A stretch of DNA of 64,000 nt from Archaeoglobus veneficus SNP6. GTDB lineage: Archaea; Halobacteriota; Archaeoglobi; Archaeoglobales; Archaeoglobaceae. Location of the stretch: contig NC_015320.1 of NCBI RefSeq assembly GCF_000194625.1, forward strand, positions 372,001 through 436,000, given 5' to 3'. Positions 1 to 9,279 of the stretch are shown here, piece by piece. How positions within the stretch are numbered: position 1 is the first letter of the stretch; each line of letters starts with the position of its first letter. Made by a program: the position numbers and the translations under genes. Below the pieces are notes generated by a model. The model worked only from the letters and a program-made list of their open reading frames with translations. It did no database searches and was not told the origin of the DNA.

Positions 1-372
1 GGAAAGGATGTTGCCATCGCCGCAGAGACTGTAAAGCACGCTGTGAGAGTAGGCTACGAACTTGGGGCAGATATCGTGAAAACGAATTACACGGGCAGCG
101 TTGAGAGCTTTGCGGAGGTGGTTGAGTACGTACCTATTCCTGTAGTCGTTGCGGGAGGGAGCAGGAAAAGCGATGAGAAACTGCTGGAAGAAGTAGCTCA
201 GGCAATGCTTGCTGGCGCTGCTGGTGTGGCGATAGGCAGGAATGTCTTCCAGCACAATAATCCAGCGGCTATAGTAAAAGCTTTAAAGCGTGTGATACAC
301 AATGGCATAAGTGTCGAAGAGGCAATGGAGGTCTTATATGAAAGAAATTTGGTTACTAACAGAGGGCGATAA
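1..372 (+). CDS. aroA': 2-amino-3,7-dideoxy-D-threo-hept-6-ulosonate (ADH) synthase, C-terminal part
   Basis: The gene enters from the left edge; the reading frame is open from base 1, so the true start lies outside. The visible 123 residues form the last strands of a class I fructose-bisphosphate-aldolase-type TIM barrel. The segment DIVKTNYTG carries the Schiff-base lysine and VVAGGS is the phosphate-binding loop. In archaea without DAHP synthase this enzyme condenses 6-deoxy-5-ketofructose-1-phosphate with aspartate semialdehyde, the first step of the alternative shikimate route. The next gene (DHQ synthase II) overlaps its 3' end, which supports ADH synthase over a glycolytic aldolase. 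Confidence 0.88.
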   Translation, partial: GKDVAIAAETVKHAVRVGYELGADIVKTNYTGSVESFAEVVEYVPIPVVVAGGSRKSDEKLLEEVAQAMLAGAAGVAIGRNVFQHNNPAAIVKALKRVIHNGISVEEAMEVLYERNLVTNRGR

Positions 373-1351
373 CTGGAGTGAAGTCAAGGAACAGGTGAAG
401 GATGCTATAGAGATAGGCTTTACTGGCGTCGTTGTGAAGGATGAATTTGCGGAAAAAGCCGCAAAGCTGGGTAGAATAGCTGTTGTTGGGAAGAGCGACG
501 GCGAAGGACTTATTGGGAAAGGGAAGGCGTACTTCTTGGACATAACGTCTGCGGAAGCGCAGCAAGAAGCTATTGAGCTTTCGGAACATGCGGATTATCT
601 CTTCCTGAGCTTTTCAGACTGGCGCATCATCCCTCTCGAAAACCTCATAGCCATGCGCAAGCGGGCGAAGATCATTGCTGAAGTTAGCAGTGTTGATGAC
701 GCAAGGGTCGTGCTGACGACACTCGAGAAAGGAGCGGATGGCATTGCTGTTAAAGGCAACAGGGAGGAACTGCTTGGCTACTTCAAGGCCGTGATGGAGG
801 ACTCTGGAAGACTGAACCTCAAACCGGCAAAAATCGTGGAGATAAAACCTCTCGGTGTCGGGGAGAGGGTTTGCATAGACACAGTTACGCTCATGAGCGT
901 TGGAGAGGGGATGCTCGTTGGCAACAAAGCCGGTTTTATGTTCCTCGTTGCGAGTGAGAGTGAGGAGAGCGAGTACGTCGCTTCCCGCCCATTCAGAGTA
1001 AACGCAGGCAGTGTAAACGCGTACATAAAAGTTGGTGACAAAACGAAGTACCTTGCAGAACTCAAGACAGGCGATGAAGTGGAAATTGTGAGGTACGATG
1101 GAGCAGCGAGGAAGAGCTACGTTGGAAGGGTTAAGATAGAGCGTCGCCCCCTGATGCTCGTGAGAGCAGTAGCCAACGGAGAGGAGGGCAGCGTAATACT
1201 GCAGAACGCCGAAACAATAAAGCTGATAACGTCGGAAGGGAAGCACAAATCAGTTGCAGAACTCAAAGCAGGCGACGAGGTACTCGTCTGGGTTGGCCAA
1301 AAGGCGAGGCACTTCGGCGTGGGTGTGGAGGAGTTCATCATCGAGAGGTAA
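338..1351 (+). CDS. aroB': 3-dehydroquinate synthase, type II
   Basis: This 337-residue protein matches archaeal type II DHQ synthase (begins [10 protein letters not shown]). It oxidatively deaminates and cyclises ADH to 3-dehydroquinate, and is unrelated to bacterial AroB. I chose the ATG at 338 over an upstream in-frame start at 311 because GGAGG (327-331) sits at good spacing before it and the family begins here. It overlaps the aldolase-like gene by 35 bases, so the two are probably translationally coupled. The C-terminal half (from about residue 170) is the beta-rich region typical of the family. Confidence 0.9.
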   Translation: MKEIWLLTEGDNWSEVKEQVKDAIEIGFTGVVVKDEFAEKAAKLGRIAVVGKSDGEGLIGKGKAYFLDITSAEAQQEAIELSEHADYLFLSFSDWRIIPLENLIAMRKRAKIIAEVSSVDDARVVLTTLEKGADGIAVKGNREELLGYFKAVMEDSGRLNLKPAKIVEIKPLGVGERVCIDTVTLMSVGEGMLVGNKAGFMFLVASESEESEYVASRPFRVNAGSVNAYIKVGDKTKYLAELKTGDEVEIVRYDGAARKSYVGRVKIERRPLMLVRAVANGEEGSVILQNAETIKLITSEGKHKSVAELKAGDEVLVWVGQKARHFGVGVEEFIIER

Positions 1352-1362
1352 CGAAGGATAGC

Positions 1363-1956
1363 ATGAAAATCGTCGTGTCAGCGAGGAGCCTGCAGGAAGC
1401 TAAGGCTGATTGCGACGTGGTTGAGCTGAGGCTCGATCTGTTCGATAGATTGCCTGCGATTTCTGAAGTTGAGGCCATATCGAAGGAAAAGATTGTTACT
1501 GTACGGAGAAAGGATGAGGGTGGCCTGTTTGAAGGGAGCGAGGAGGAAAGGCTCGAACTTATGAGGAAGTACGCCACAGTAGCGAACTACGTCGATGTTG
1601 AGTGCGATGCACATGACGACTTCTTCGACATGCCGTGCAAAATCATCGAGTCGTACCACAACTTCTCGGAAACGCCCCCGTTCGAGACTCTGAGAGATAT
1701 GATAGAGGGCAGGAGGGGCGACATCTTCAAGATCGCAACGCTTGGCAGGGATAAGAGAGACGTTTTGACTATCGTCAGAATCCTGTGCGAATATGACAAC
1801 GTTGTGGCGTTCCTCATGGGTGAGAAGTTCGCCTACACCCGCATTCTCGCAGTTATGCTCGGTTCACCCTTCATTTACTGTCATGCTGGCAATGCGGTAG
1901 CTCCGGGACAGCTTGAAGCAGGAAAAGCGAGAAAAATCCTCGAGATGTTACTATGA
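1363..1956 (+). CDS. aroD: 3-dehydroquinate dehydratase, type I
   Basis: A 197-residue TIM-barrel class I dehydroquinase that converts 3-dehydroquinate to 3-dehydroshikimate. Visible landmarks are ELRLDLFD near residue 22, the catalytic histidine in SYHNFSETP near residue 100, and the Schiff-base lysine in DIFKIATLG near residue 125. The length is at the short end but normal for archaeal enzymes. It lies 11 bases after aroB' and its stop overlaps the next start (ATGA), so it belongs to the aromatic operon. AAGGAT precedes the ATG. Confidence 0.92.
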   Translation: MKIVVSARSLQEAKADCDVVELRLDLFDRLPAISEVEAISKEKIVTVRRKDEGGLFEGSEEERLELMRKYATVANYVDVECDAHDDFFDMPCKIIESYHNFSETPPFETLRDMIEGRRGDIFKIATLGRDKRDVLTIVRILCEYDNVVAFLMGEKFAYTRILAVMLGSPFIYCHAGNAVAPGQLEAGKARKILEMLL

Positions 1957-3815
1957 AGCCGGGAATTTTGATTTACGGAATGGGGAGAATGGGTAAGTTC
2001 TTCTACGACTTCTTCTTCTCTCGCGGATACGATGTGGCAGGATACGACGTGGTTCCAGAAAGGAGAACTATTGAAGAGGATAAAATTGAAAGCTACGACG
2101 TCATATTCCTCTGCGTTCCCATGCAGGCAGTTGGAGATGCTATTGCCCGCATTCCCCGCAGCTCAGCGTTAATCGTTGACATTTCCTCGATAAAAGGCTT
2201 CGTTCTGCCATATCTTGATGCCTCAGGTTTTGACTACCTCAGCATACACCCCATGTTCGGGCCGGACAGCGAAATCGGGCTTTCCAACATAATTGTCGTT
2301 AAAAAATCTGGGAGGAAAGAGGAGGAGGTAATCCTTGAGGAGTTCAGGAAGGCTGGGGCGGTTTTGAGCGAGCTACCGCCGGAAAAGCATGACGCGAAGA
2401 TGGCTGAGATTCAGGGTTTAGCTCACTTTCTGCTTGTTGGTATGGCGCATTTCTTGGCAGAGAGGTTCGATAGAGAAGACCTGAAGTACGCTTCGCCCAT
2501 CTTTGCAACCCTCTACAAGCTCTCTTCGCGCATCCTAAACCAGGATTGGAGGATGTACTACTATATCCAGAAGAATGCGGAAATCTTGCGGAGAGAGTTC
2601 ATAAAGAGTCTTGCAGACCTGGATGCCAAATTTAGTGACGAGGAGAAGTTCAGAAAACTCTTCGAAGAGCTGGGCAGTAAGTTCGACGATTACGGGAACA
2701 GCACGCTGATACTCGACGCGTGCAAGGCAACCTGGGACGTCTCTACAATCGAGCTGCTGAGAGGATACATAAGGGCCGTAGACTCTCTCATCCTCCGCCT
2801 GCTTGAAAGAAGAACTCAGGCGGGGAGAAAAATAGCTCTCCACAAGCGCGACAGAAATGAGCCCATAGAGATTGCGGATTTGGAAGAGGTCAAGATTAAG
2901 GATTTGCTTTTGAGAACTTCTCTCAATCCAATATACGTACAGGACATATTCGAGAACATAATGGGATTGACGAAGGAGGAAGAATACCGGGTTCTCGGGA
3001 TAAAGAAGACCCTTGCAGTTCTTGGCCCGGCGGGAAGCTTCAGCGAGGAAGCGGCTCTGAAACTTGTCGGTTCTCGCTTACCTCTTAAGTACTGCGCAAC
3101 GACGGATGAAATAATCAAGTGCGTCGAAAACGGCAGCGCGGACTACGGCCTGGTTCCAATAGAGAACTCTGTCAACGGAACTGTTATTTCAGTGCTCGAT
3201 GCTTTGCTCAACCACGACGTTGAGGTGTTTGGTGAAACAACTCTCGAGATTGTACACTGTCTTGCTGCGAGGCGTTACATGCCTTTGAAGGAGATAAGGG
3301 TCGTTTATTCACATCCGCAAGCCATAGCCCAGTGCATGGGCTTCATAAACAACTATCTGAAAGCTGAGCTTCGCTACACCAGCAGCACGTCCGATGCCAT
3401 AGCTTTACTCGACGATTACAGCGCTGCAATAGTTTCTGAGAATGCTGCGAAGCTGCACAAGCTCTATGTTCTGAGGAAGGGAATTCAGGACGCAAAGGCC
3501 AACACAACGAGGTTCTACCTGATCCGGAAAAAGGGCAGCGGGGAGATGAGGGGCAGTATAACGTCTCTGTTCTTTGGCGTTGAGGACAGGCCAGGAGCAC
3601 TCAAGGATGTGCTGGAGGTATTCTACAGGAAGGGCATAAACATGAGGAAGCTCGAATCGAGGCCAGCAAGGACTGGACTTGGAGACTATGTTTTCTTCGT
3701 TGAAGTTGAGAAAGATCTGAGCAGCGAGGACTTGAGGGAGTTAAGGAACGTTACGACTTTCTATCACATTGTTGGAGTGTTTGACAGGGTTGAGAGGCTG
3801 GATTTGTGGGGTTAA
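1953..3815 (+). CDS. tyrA-aroQ-pheA: Trifunctional prephenate dehydrogenase / chorismate mutase / prephenate dehydratase
   Basis: A 620-residue fusion. Residues 1 to about 240 are a prephenate dehydrogenase with an NAD-binding start (IYGMGRMGKF). About 265-350 is an AroQ-type chorismate mutase helix bundle (ELLRGYIRAVDSLILRLLER). About 350-530 is prephenate dehydratase, with GPAGSFSEEAA at its start and NTTRFYLI near its end. The last 80 residues are an ACT domain with the phenylalanine-binding ESRP signature. It therefore supplies both the tyrosine and phenylalanine branches from chorismate, probably with Phe feedback through ACT. The same fusion order is known from Archaeoglobus fulgidus. 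It overlaps aroD by 4 bases and ends the operon, converging on the TrmB-type gene. Confidence 0.95.
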   Translation: MKPGILIYGMGRMGKFFYDFFFSRGYDVAGYDVVPERRTIEEDKIESYDVIFLCVPMQAVGDAIARIPRSSALIVDISSIKGFVLPYLDASGFDYLSIHPMFGPDSEIGLSNIIVVKKSGRKEEEVILEEFRKAGAVLSELPPEKHDAKMAEIQGLAHFLLVGMAHFLAERFDREDLKYASPIFATLYKLSSRILNQDWRMYYYIQKNAEILRREFIKSLADLDAKFSDEEKFRKLFEELGSKFDDYGNSTLILDACKATWDVSTIELLRGYIRAVDSLILRLLERRTQAGRKIALHKRDRNEPIEIADLEEVKIKDLLLRTSLNPIYVQDIFENIMGLTKEEEYRVLGIKKTLAVLGPAGSFSEEAALKLVGSRLPLKYCATTDEIIKCVENGSADYGLVPIENSVNGTVISVLDALLNHDVEVFGETTLEIVHCLAARRYMPLKEIRVVYSHPQAIAQCMGFINNYLKAELRYTSSTSDAIALLDDYSAAIVSENAAKLHKLYVLRKGIQDAKANTTRFYLIRKKGSGEMRGSITSLFFGVEDRPGALKDVLEVFYRKGINMRKLESRPARTGLGDYVFFVEVEKDLSSEDLRELRNVTTFYHIVGVFDRVERLDLWG

Positions 3816-3832
3816 ATTAGCGAGCTTTGTCT

Positions 3833-4594
3833 TTAGTTGAGCTTTTTCGTTTTTTCCGTTATTATCGTCTCTATCACACTTCTCTGCATGAACGCCACAA
3901 TGGGAAGTGCGATAAGCAAACCAAGCCTTCTACAGTCCTCCTCTATAACCACAATGGATTTCCTGCCATCGAATACGAAAATACCCTCTATTCTAACTCT
4001 GACTCCATCTTCAACTAATCCTTTGACGTAGCTTTCAATAAACCGATCTATCTCTACAAATTCTCTGAACTCGACGAACCTGGAAAGCTCTTTTATGAGC
4101 TTCTCATCTCTTCTTACAAGAACGCACACAGTTCTTTTCCTGGCTCTTTTTAGCTCTTTAGCAACTGATAGGAGGAGTTCAGGTTTTGCGGAGACTATCA
4201 CAATCTCCTCTCTCGCTTCCATTATCGCATCCCTGATTTTTTCCAAGATGTTCCAGTCTCCTCTCATTACCCATACAGGGGAAAATTCTCTGCGTTTTGT
4301 GAGTTTGAGCTTTTCAAGTTCAAGAATGCAATCATCGGCAGCCTTAACAACATCCATTTTTAACTTCTCTATAACCTTCCTCGGATCAACAGCTCTGAAA
4401 CGTTTCGGCTCACCCTCCTCAATATCAACGAAACCCTTGGATGCAAGCTTCTCGAGAACATCGTAGATCCTCGTCCTCGGAACCCCGCTCGCCTCGTGGA
4501 TCTCTCTTGCGCTTGCCTTCCCAAGTCCCACCAGAGTTACGTATACTTTGGCTTCGTACTCGCTCAAACCCAACTTTCTGAGATTTTCAATCAT
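3833..4594 (-). CDS. TrmB-family transcriptional regulator
   Basis: About 253 residues. Residues 1-75 form a winged helix of the TrmB type (LRKLGLSEYEAKVYVTLV, then VPRTRIYDVLEKLASKGFV). The rest resembles the effector/phospholipase-D-like half seen in TrmB proteins (REEIVIVSAKPELLL). TrmB proteins usually control transport or sugar genes; this one is divergent from an ABC exporter operon across about 50 bases and most likely regulates it (inference). I prefer the ATG at 4594; a GTG three codons upstream (4603) is possible. Its 3' end converges on the aromatic operon with 17 bases between. Confidence 0.85.
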   Translation of the reverse strand: MIENLRKLGLSEYEAKVYVTLVGLGKASAREIHEASGVPRTRIYDVLEKLASKGFVDIEEGEPKRFRAVDPRKVIEKLKMDVVKAADDCILELEKLKLTKRREFSPVWVMRGDWNILEKIRDAIMEAREEIVIVSAKPELLLSVAKELKRARKRTVCVLVRRDEKLIKELSRFVEFREFVEIDRFIESYVKGLVEDGVRVRIEGIFVFDGRKSIVVIEEDCRRLGLLIALPIVAFMQRSVIETIITEKTKKLN

Positions 4595-4648
4595 TGTTAC
4601 CACTTCAGTTACAACAGAATTAAATACTTTTATGCTGGAATTTTGCTG
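4595..4648. promoter_or_regulatory. Divergent promoter region, TrmB-like gene / ABC exporter
   Basis: Only about 54 bases separate the two start codons. An A/T box (ATTAAATAC, about 4619-4627) could serve as TATA element. GTTAC occurs twice (4596 and 4609 region) and TGTT/AACA half-sites flank that stretch, so it is a plausible site for the adjacent regulator. Neither promoter nor operator is proven. Confidence 0.4.
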
Positions 4649-5545
4649 ATGGCAAAACTTGCCGTTAAGAATCTCACAATCAGATTTGGCGAATTCGTTG
4701 CAGTAAACAACCTCAGCTTTGAGGTAAAGGAGGGCGAAATAGTTGGGCTGCTCGGCCCGAATGGAGCTGGCAAAACAACGACAATAAGGGCGATATTTGG
4801 CGTAATTCCCTACGAGGGAAGCATTGAGTTTGGTGGAAGGCAGATAGACGTATCAGACAGGAGGAAAATCGGATGGATGCCCCAGAATTCTCCTCTTTAC
4901 CTCAATCTGACCGTTGAAGAAAATCTGAGGTTTTTCGCTTCGATATACGGGGTGGAAAGGAGTAAAGTTGAGGAAAGGGTGAACGAGCTGCTTAAGCTTG
5001 TAGAGCTTGAGAAATTCAGGAAGAGGCTTGTAAAGAACCTGAGCGGTGGAATGAAACAGAGGTTAATGCTTGCCTGCTCAATGGTTCATGATCCAGAGCT
5101 GCTCGTGCTGGATGAACCAACTGCCGGAGTTGACCCGCCTTTAAGGAGAACGTTCTGGGAGCACTTTTCAAGGCTTAACGAGGAGGGCAAAACGATTCTT
5201 GTAACAACCCACTACATGGACGAGGCAGAGAACTGCCAGAGGCTTATTCTCATGAGAAATGGTACGAAAATTGTGGAGGGCAAGCCCGACGAGATAAAGA
5301 GGGCTGCGCTGGGTGGGGAAGTCATAGAGCTCCGCACATCAAACGACGTAAAGTCGGCGAAGATACTGGAAGATATGGGATACAGGGTTGAACTCAATGG
5401 TGTACTTCACGTCATTGTGGATGATGCGGCCATCAGCGTGCCTGCAGTTATTGAAGAGCTCAAAAGGGAAGGAATAGCAGTATTCAGGGCTGAAACAAAA
5501 AAGCTGACCCTTGAAGACGCTTTTATGAGGCTTATTGGAGGGTAG
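4649..5545 (+). CDS. ABC-2 type transporter, ATP-binding subunit
   Basis: 298 residues from the ATG at 4649; upstream in-frame codons fall inside the divergent TrmB gene and are unlikely to be used. All ABC motifs are present: Walker A GPNGAGKTT, Q-loop MPQNSPLY, signature LSGGMKQRL, Walker B LLVLDEPTAGVDP and the H-loop THYMDE. The C-terminal 70 residues (ELRTSNDVKSAKIL onward) are the usual exporter extension. It energises the permease encoded one base downstream. The third gene encodes an anchored surface protein, so the substrate may be exported or act at the envelope; the substrate is unknown. Confidence 0.93.
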   Translation: MAKLAVKNLTIRFGEFVAVNNLSFEVKEGEIVGLLGPNGAGKTTTIRAIFGVIPYEGSIEFGGRQIDVSDRRKIGWMPQNSPLYLNLTVEENLRFFASIYGVERSKVEERVNELLKLVELEKFRKRLVKNLSGGMKQRLMLACSMVHDPELLVLDEPTAGVDPPLRRTFWEHFSRLNEEGKTILVTTHYMDEAENCQRLILMRNGTKIVEGKPDEIKRAALGGEVIELRTSNDVKSAKILEDMGYRVELNGVLHVIVDDAAISVPAVIEELKREGIAVFRAETKKLTLEDAFMRLIGG

Positions 5546-5546
5546 C

Positions 5547-6647
5547 ATGGGGCTCAATGAAGTTCTTGCGGTGTTTAAGAAGGAGCTCAAAGTTGTTGTC
5601 AGGGAGAGAAGACTCCTTGCAATCCTGATAATTCAGCCGATAGTTCTCATATCTGTCTTTGGTTATGCGTTTTCCGGGGAAATCAAGGATGTTCCCGCAG
5701 CGGTCATAGATGACGATTCGAGCAGCATATCAAGACAGCTGATTTCCATGCTTGCATCGAGCGATGTGCTCGATATACGGTACTGGCTCGCAACTGAGAG
5801 CGAAGCAAGGGAGATGATTAAAAACGGGAAGATTTCAGCAGCCATATACATCCCTAAAGGCTTTCAGGATGGCTTTTTCAAAGGAAATGCAAATCTGAGA
5901 GTTCTTGTGGATGAATCGAACTTCAACGTTGCTGTTACGACTCTAAACTACATCCAGAATGTTGCATACAGGCTGTCAAAGGGGATGAATGGTGGAATTG
6001 ACGTGGAGCAGCGCTATGTGTTCACGACGAAGACGAGAATGATTGATTTCATCGCTCCGGCCATTGTGGGCGTAATAATTCAGATTCTGGGACTGATTCT
6101 GTCTTCAAGCTCAATTGCGAGAGAAAGAGAAGAAGGAACGCTCGAACTCATCCTTTCCACTCCTATAAGGAGTTCGGATTTAATTCTTGGCAAGTTTCTG
6201 AGTATAACAGCAATCATGGTTGTTGACATCCTCAGCGTCATGCTGATAGCCCATTACGTCTTTGACGTTGAGGTCAGAGGGAGCGTACATCTCCTCTTCT
6301 TCGTTCAGCTCCTGTTTCTGACAGGTTCTATCGGGCTAGGACTTGTAATCTCGTCTGTTTCGGCAACGCAGCTCCAAGGAATACAGGCAAGTATGCTGAT
6401 TGCAGTGGTGAGCATATTCCTCTCGGGCTTCTTTTACCCCCTCGAAAGCATGCCGGAAGCTGCGAGAGTGATTGCCTACTTTATACCCTTGACTTACGCA
6501 AACTTTGCGTTCAGGAACATTATGATTAAGGGTAACGGGCTGGATGTTGTTTATCCCTATGTTGGGGTTCTGGTTCTTTACACTCTCTTTACGGTATTTC
6601 TGGCTACTCACCTTCTTAGAAGGAGTATGAATAGAGGTGGTGCATAA
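5547..6647 (+). CDS. ABC-2 type transporter permease
   Basis: 366 residues from the ATG at 5547, which has GGAGGGT directly upstream. The topology is typical of ABC2_membrane_3/YhiH-type exporters: an N-terminal membrane helix (LLAILIIQPIVLISVFGYAF), a large extracytoplasmic domain (about residues 45-170), then five membrane helices, with REREEGTLELILSTPI as the conserved cytoplasmic loop. It pairs with the ATPase upstream; its stop overlaps the start of the next gene (TAATG). Confidence 0.92.
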   Translation: MGLNEVLAVFKKELKVVVRERRLLAILIIQPIVLISVFGYAFSGEIKDVPAAVIDDDSSSISRQLISMLASSDVLDIRYWLATESEAREMIKNGKISAAIYIPKGFQDGFFKGNANLRVLVDESNFNVAVTTLNYIQNVAYRLSKGMNGGIDVEQRYVFTTKTRMIDFIAPAIVGVIIQILGLILSSSSIAREREEGTLELILSTPIRSSDLILGKFLSITAIMVVDILSVMLIAHYVFDVEVRGSVHLLFFVQLLFLTGSIGLGLVISSVSATQLQGIQASMLIAVVSIFLSGFFYPLESMPEAARVIAYFIPLTYANFAFRNIMIKGNGLDVVYPYVGVLVLYTLFTVFLATHLLRRSMNRGGA

Positions 6648-8257
6648 TGAGATCGTTATTGATTGTTCTGGCTGTTTTAGTAACCACTTTGGTAATCATC
6701 TTGACGCCTGCAAATGCGGCAGTAGCCCACGACGAGCCTGAGATAGATGCGTACGTTACGAGCAGCGTTGTACCAGCAGGACAGACGTATCCGCTGCAGG
6801 TTGTGGTGGTAAACACGGCAAAGCATGAATGGGCGGAGAGAGGGAGCGTTGAAGAGGAATTGCTGTTCAACGCAAGCCTTACTGCCTATAACGTCACTCT
6901 GTGGCTTGAAGGAGACGAAGGGATTGATGTGAAGACAGATAGGGTAAGAATTCCCGTACTTCCATCTGCAAGTTTTCAGCCCGGGTACGCAAGCAGAACT
7001 GTGACGTTTCTGATAAGCGTATCGCCAGATGCTGTAGGAAAACATACGTTAAAGCTCCACGTAAGCTATGAGAGAGCCAGAATCATTGATGTAACTGGAA
7101 ATATCTCGGGAATATACGACGTAGTTTATTACTACATCAAAGAAGAGAAAGTTATTCCGATAGAGGTTGAGGTTTGCCAGTCTTCAAAACCAATTCTCAA
7201 GGCTTTTCCTGTCAAGTCAAGAATGTACACGAATGAAGTGAGTCAGTTGGTTCTTCAAATCGCCAATGAGGGGAATGGAGTTGCGAGGAACGTTGAGGTG
7301 AAGCTGAGTGGTGATCTGGACGTCCTCGATCCAAAGACTGCCTATGCGGCAACAATTCCTCCATCGACGTCGGTTCCCGTGTCATTCAGCGTTAAGTCAG
7401 ACAAAGAGACATGCAGCGTGAGAGTGGAAATGAGCTACGAGTACTTCGACGGATTGAAGTGGGTTAGAGGGGTTGATGAGGACACAGTTCAGCTATTTTT
7501 CGAGCCCTCGTCTGCTGCTATTACAATCTCGTGGGGAGACAACGAAGTAGTAAGGGGGCAGAAGGGACTTCTCGACCTGTACATTATGAACTCTCTGAGC
7601 TACCCCGTCTCGGCTCTCGTAATTCAACTTGAAGAGCCCGATGGTGTGGATTTAAAGATTAACAGCATTCTCGTGGGATTCCTGAATCCTGGAGAAGTGA
7701 GAGCCGTAAAAATCCCCTTTGAAGTTGATGACGAGGCGAAGTTTGGATACAGAACAATTAACGTCAGCGGGACGTTCAGACAGGCCATATATCCATCTGT
7801 TGAATCTCTACACACGTCAATTCCAGTCTATATTAAACCCGAGCCAGACTTCGAGATTGTGAGTGATCAGGTGGTCTATGCAGGAGAGGACAACCAGATA
7901 GTTGAAGTCAGGATTGTAAACAACGGCGGAGATGCGAAAGACATCCACGCACTTTTGAAGCCGAGCCCGGGAATTCTCGTTAAAGTACCTGACGCCTTTA
8001 TAGAGAGCCTGAAGAGCGGAGAAAGCAAGACGTTGAAGTTCAAGGTAGATGTTGACGAGGATGTCATCCCGGGCACAAAGTACAGAGTAATGGTTGAGTT
8101 AACCTCGGAGGACTTGAATGGGGACGAGCAAAAAGAGACGGAGTACTTCTACGTGAGAGTTGAGGAGAAGGGAGGACATGAGTACGTGTTAGTTCTGATT
8201 CTTGCATTGGTGCTGGCAGCTATTGCAGTGTACAAGAAAAAGAGAAAGAAAATTTGA
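6647..8257 (+). CDS. Membrane-anchored surface protein with CARDB/COG1361-like domains
   Basis: 536 residues: an N-terminal signal peptide (LLIVLAVLVTTLVIILTPANA), several beta-sandwich repeats of the CARDB/S-layer-like type (for example YPLQVVVVNTAKHEW, VSQLVLQIANEGNGVARNVEV, IVEVRIVNNGGDAKDIHALL), and a C-terminal membrane helix followed by KKKRKKI. It is probably anchored facing outward. It is translationally coupled to the permease and so likely acts with the exporter, as an envelope partner or accessory protein. COG1361-like genes beside ABC-2 permeases recur in euryarchaea. No enzymatic motif is visible. Confidence 0.8.
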   Translation: MRSLLIVLAVLVTTLVIILTPANAAVAHDEPEIDAYVTSSVVPAGQTYPLQVVVVNTAKHEWAERGSVEEELLFNASLTAYNVTLWLEGDEGIDVKTDRVRIPVLPSASFQPGYASRTVTFLISVSPDAVGKHTLKLHVSYERARIIDVTGNISGIYDVVYYYIKEEKVIPIEVEVCQSSKPILKAFPVKSRMYTNEVSQLVLQIANEGNGVARNVEVKLSGDLDVLDPKTAYAATIPPSTSVPVSFSVKSDKETCSVRVEMSYEYFDGLKWVRGVDEDTVQLFFEPSSAAITISWGDNEVVRGQKGLLDLYIMNSLSYPVSALVIQLEEPDGVDLKINSILVGFLNPGEVRAVKIPFEVDDEAKFGYRTINVSGTFRQAIYPSVESLHTSIPVYIKPEPDFEIVSDQVVYAGEDNQIVEVRIVNNGGDAKDIHALLKPSPGILVKVPDAFIESLKSGESKTLKFKVDVDEDVIPGTKYRVMVELTSEDLNGDEQKETEYFYVRVEEKGGHEYVLVLILALVLAAIAVYKKKRKKI

Positions 8258-8276
8258 ATTTTTAATTTTTTATTGA
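8255..8276 (+). terminator. T-rich terminator tract after the exporter operon
   Basis: Runs of T separated by AA follow the stop codon directly (TTTTTAATTTTTTATT). Archaeal RNA polymerase terminates at such U-tracts. The next gene converges from the right, so a terminator is expected here. Confidence 0.45.
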
Positions 8277-8280
8277 ATAA

Positions 8281-9237
8281 CTATACAAAAGACGGTCTAA
8301 AGGGAATCAGATCCGACATCTTGATCAATCCTGGCCTGTAGTCAACAACTGCCTTTGCGAGGTTCACCAGAATGGCGGCAGTTCCTAAATCGCCCTTCGT
8401 TCCGGTGCTTCGCCACGTTACGGGGTTATCTCCCTCAATTACTATCTCCTCGTATTCGCTTGCCCCAGCGTAGGCGTGGAATTCAATTCTGACCTTCTCT
8501 TCGTCATTCTTTATGGCGGAAGCGTATCCCTTGAGGCCTCTGACCTTCCCCGCCGGTACCTCTGCATTGCTCTCTGCCACGACTATCTCCTGTCCTTCCT
8601 TAATGTCATCCGGCTTCAGCCCCATTGCTTCGCAAACAACCATCACGGATTCAGCATATCCAACGTGTCCGGTCATCTCTCCTGATTCGAGCCTTCTCTT
8701 CACTTCTTCGACGTCCATGCCAACGCCTACTTTTTTCTGGAACGCTGTTCTCCTTTTCAGCGCGTCAACGCTCCTGACTGCCTTTATCCGCTCAACCTTT
8801 ACCGAAGGGGCAGAGAGAACGACAAGAAGCGTGTCGAGTAAGAATCCGGGATTAATTCCGGTCCCGAGAACAGTAACACCATGCTCCTTTGCAAGGCGGT
8901 CTATCTTTTCCGCCAATTCGGGATAGCGGTATTCCGGATAGCTGAGAGTTTCGCATGTGCTTATGACGTTGAATCCTTTCTCCACACACTTCTTTATCTG
9001 CGGAAATACTGAATCAAGATATGAACCTGTTGTAAGAAACACCACATCGCCTTCGAAGTCGAGGGAGTTCCTTACTTCGGCTTTGATGTCAAGGTTCAGC
9101 AGTTCTCCAGCGTTCTTACCGACAAGTTCTGGGTTCACGTCTACTGCGCCAGCTATCTCGATTCCCTTCTCATATGCGGCCTTTGTCACAATCCTGCCTA
9201 TCTGCCCGAATCCGTAGATTACTGCTTTGATCACCAT
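8281..9237 (-). CDS. Dihydrodipicolinate-reductase-like / 2,4-diaminopentanoate dehydrogenase-family oxidoreductase
   Basis: 318 residues. The N-terminal Rossmann domain starts VIYGFGQIGRIVTKAA and carries GDVVFLTTGS and NVISTCETLSYPE. The C-terminal half (VLGTGINPGFLLDTLLVVLSA, later TGHVGYAESVMVV) is typical of 2,4-diaminopentanoate dehydrogenase (Ord) relatives rather than DapB. The family makes NAD(P)-dependent amino-acid oxidations. It lies 42 bases downstream of the TAXI-TRAP genes on the same strand, so it may act on the imported compound (inference). The true substrate is unknown. Confidence 0.75.
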   Translation of the reverse strand: MVIKAVIYGFGQIGRIVTKAAYEKGIEIAGAVDVNPELVGKNAGELLNLDIKAEVRNSLDFEGDVVFLTTGSYLDSVFPQIKKCVEKGFNVISTCETLSYPEYRYPELAEKIDRLAKEHGVTVLGTGINPGFLLDTLLVVLSAPSVKVERIKAVRSVDALKRRTAFQKKVGVGMDVEEVKRRLESGEMTGHVGYAESVMVVCEAMGLKPDDIKEGQEIVVAESNAEVPAGKVRGLKGYASAIKNDEEKVRIEFHAYAGASEYEEIVIEGDNPVTWRSTGTKGDLGTAAILVNLAKAVVDYRPGLIKMSDLIPFRPSFV

Positions 9238-9279
9238 AGAAATCCCCTAAGAAGTCTGATAAGAAGAAAAATTAAAAAA

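Noticed and set aside
614-1246. Long open frame on the minus strand inside the DHQ synthase gene (210 codons)
   Set aside because: It lies fully antisense to a well-recognised gene; its translation has no family features and odd composition.
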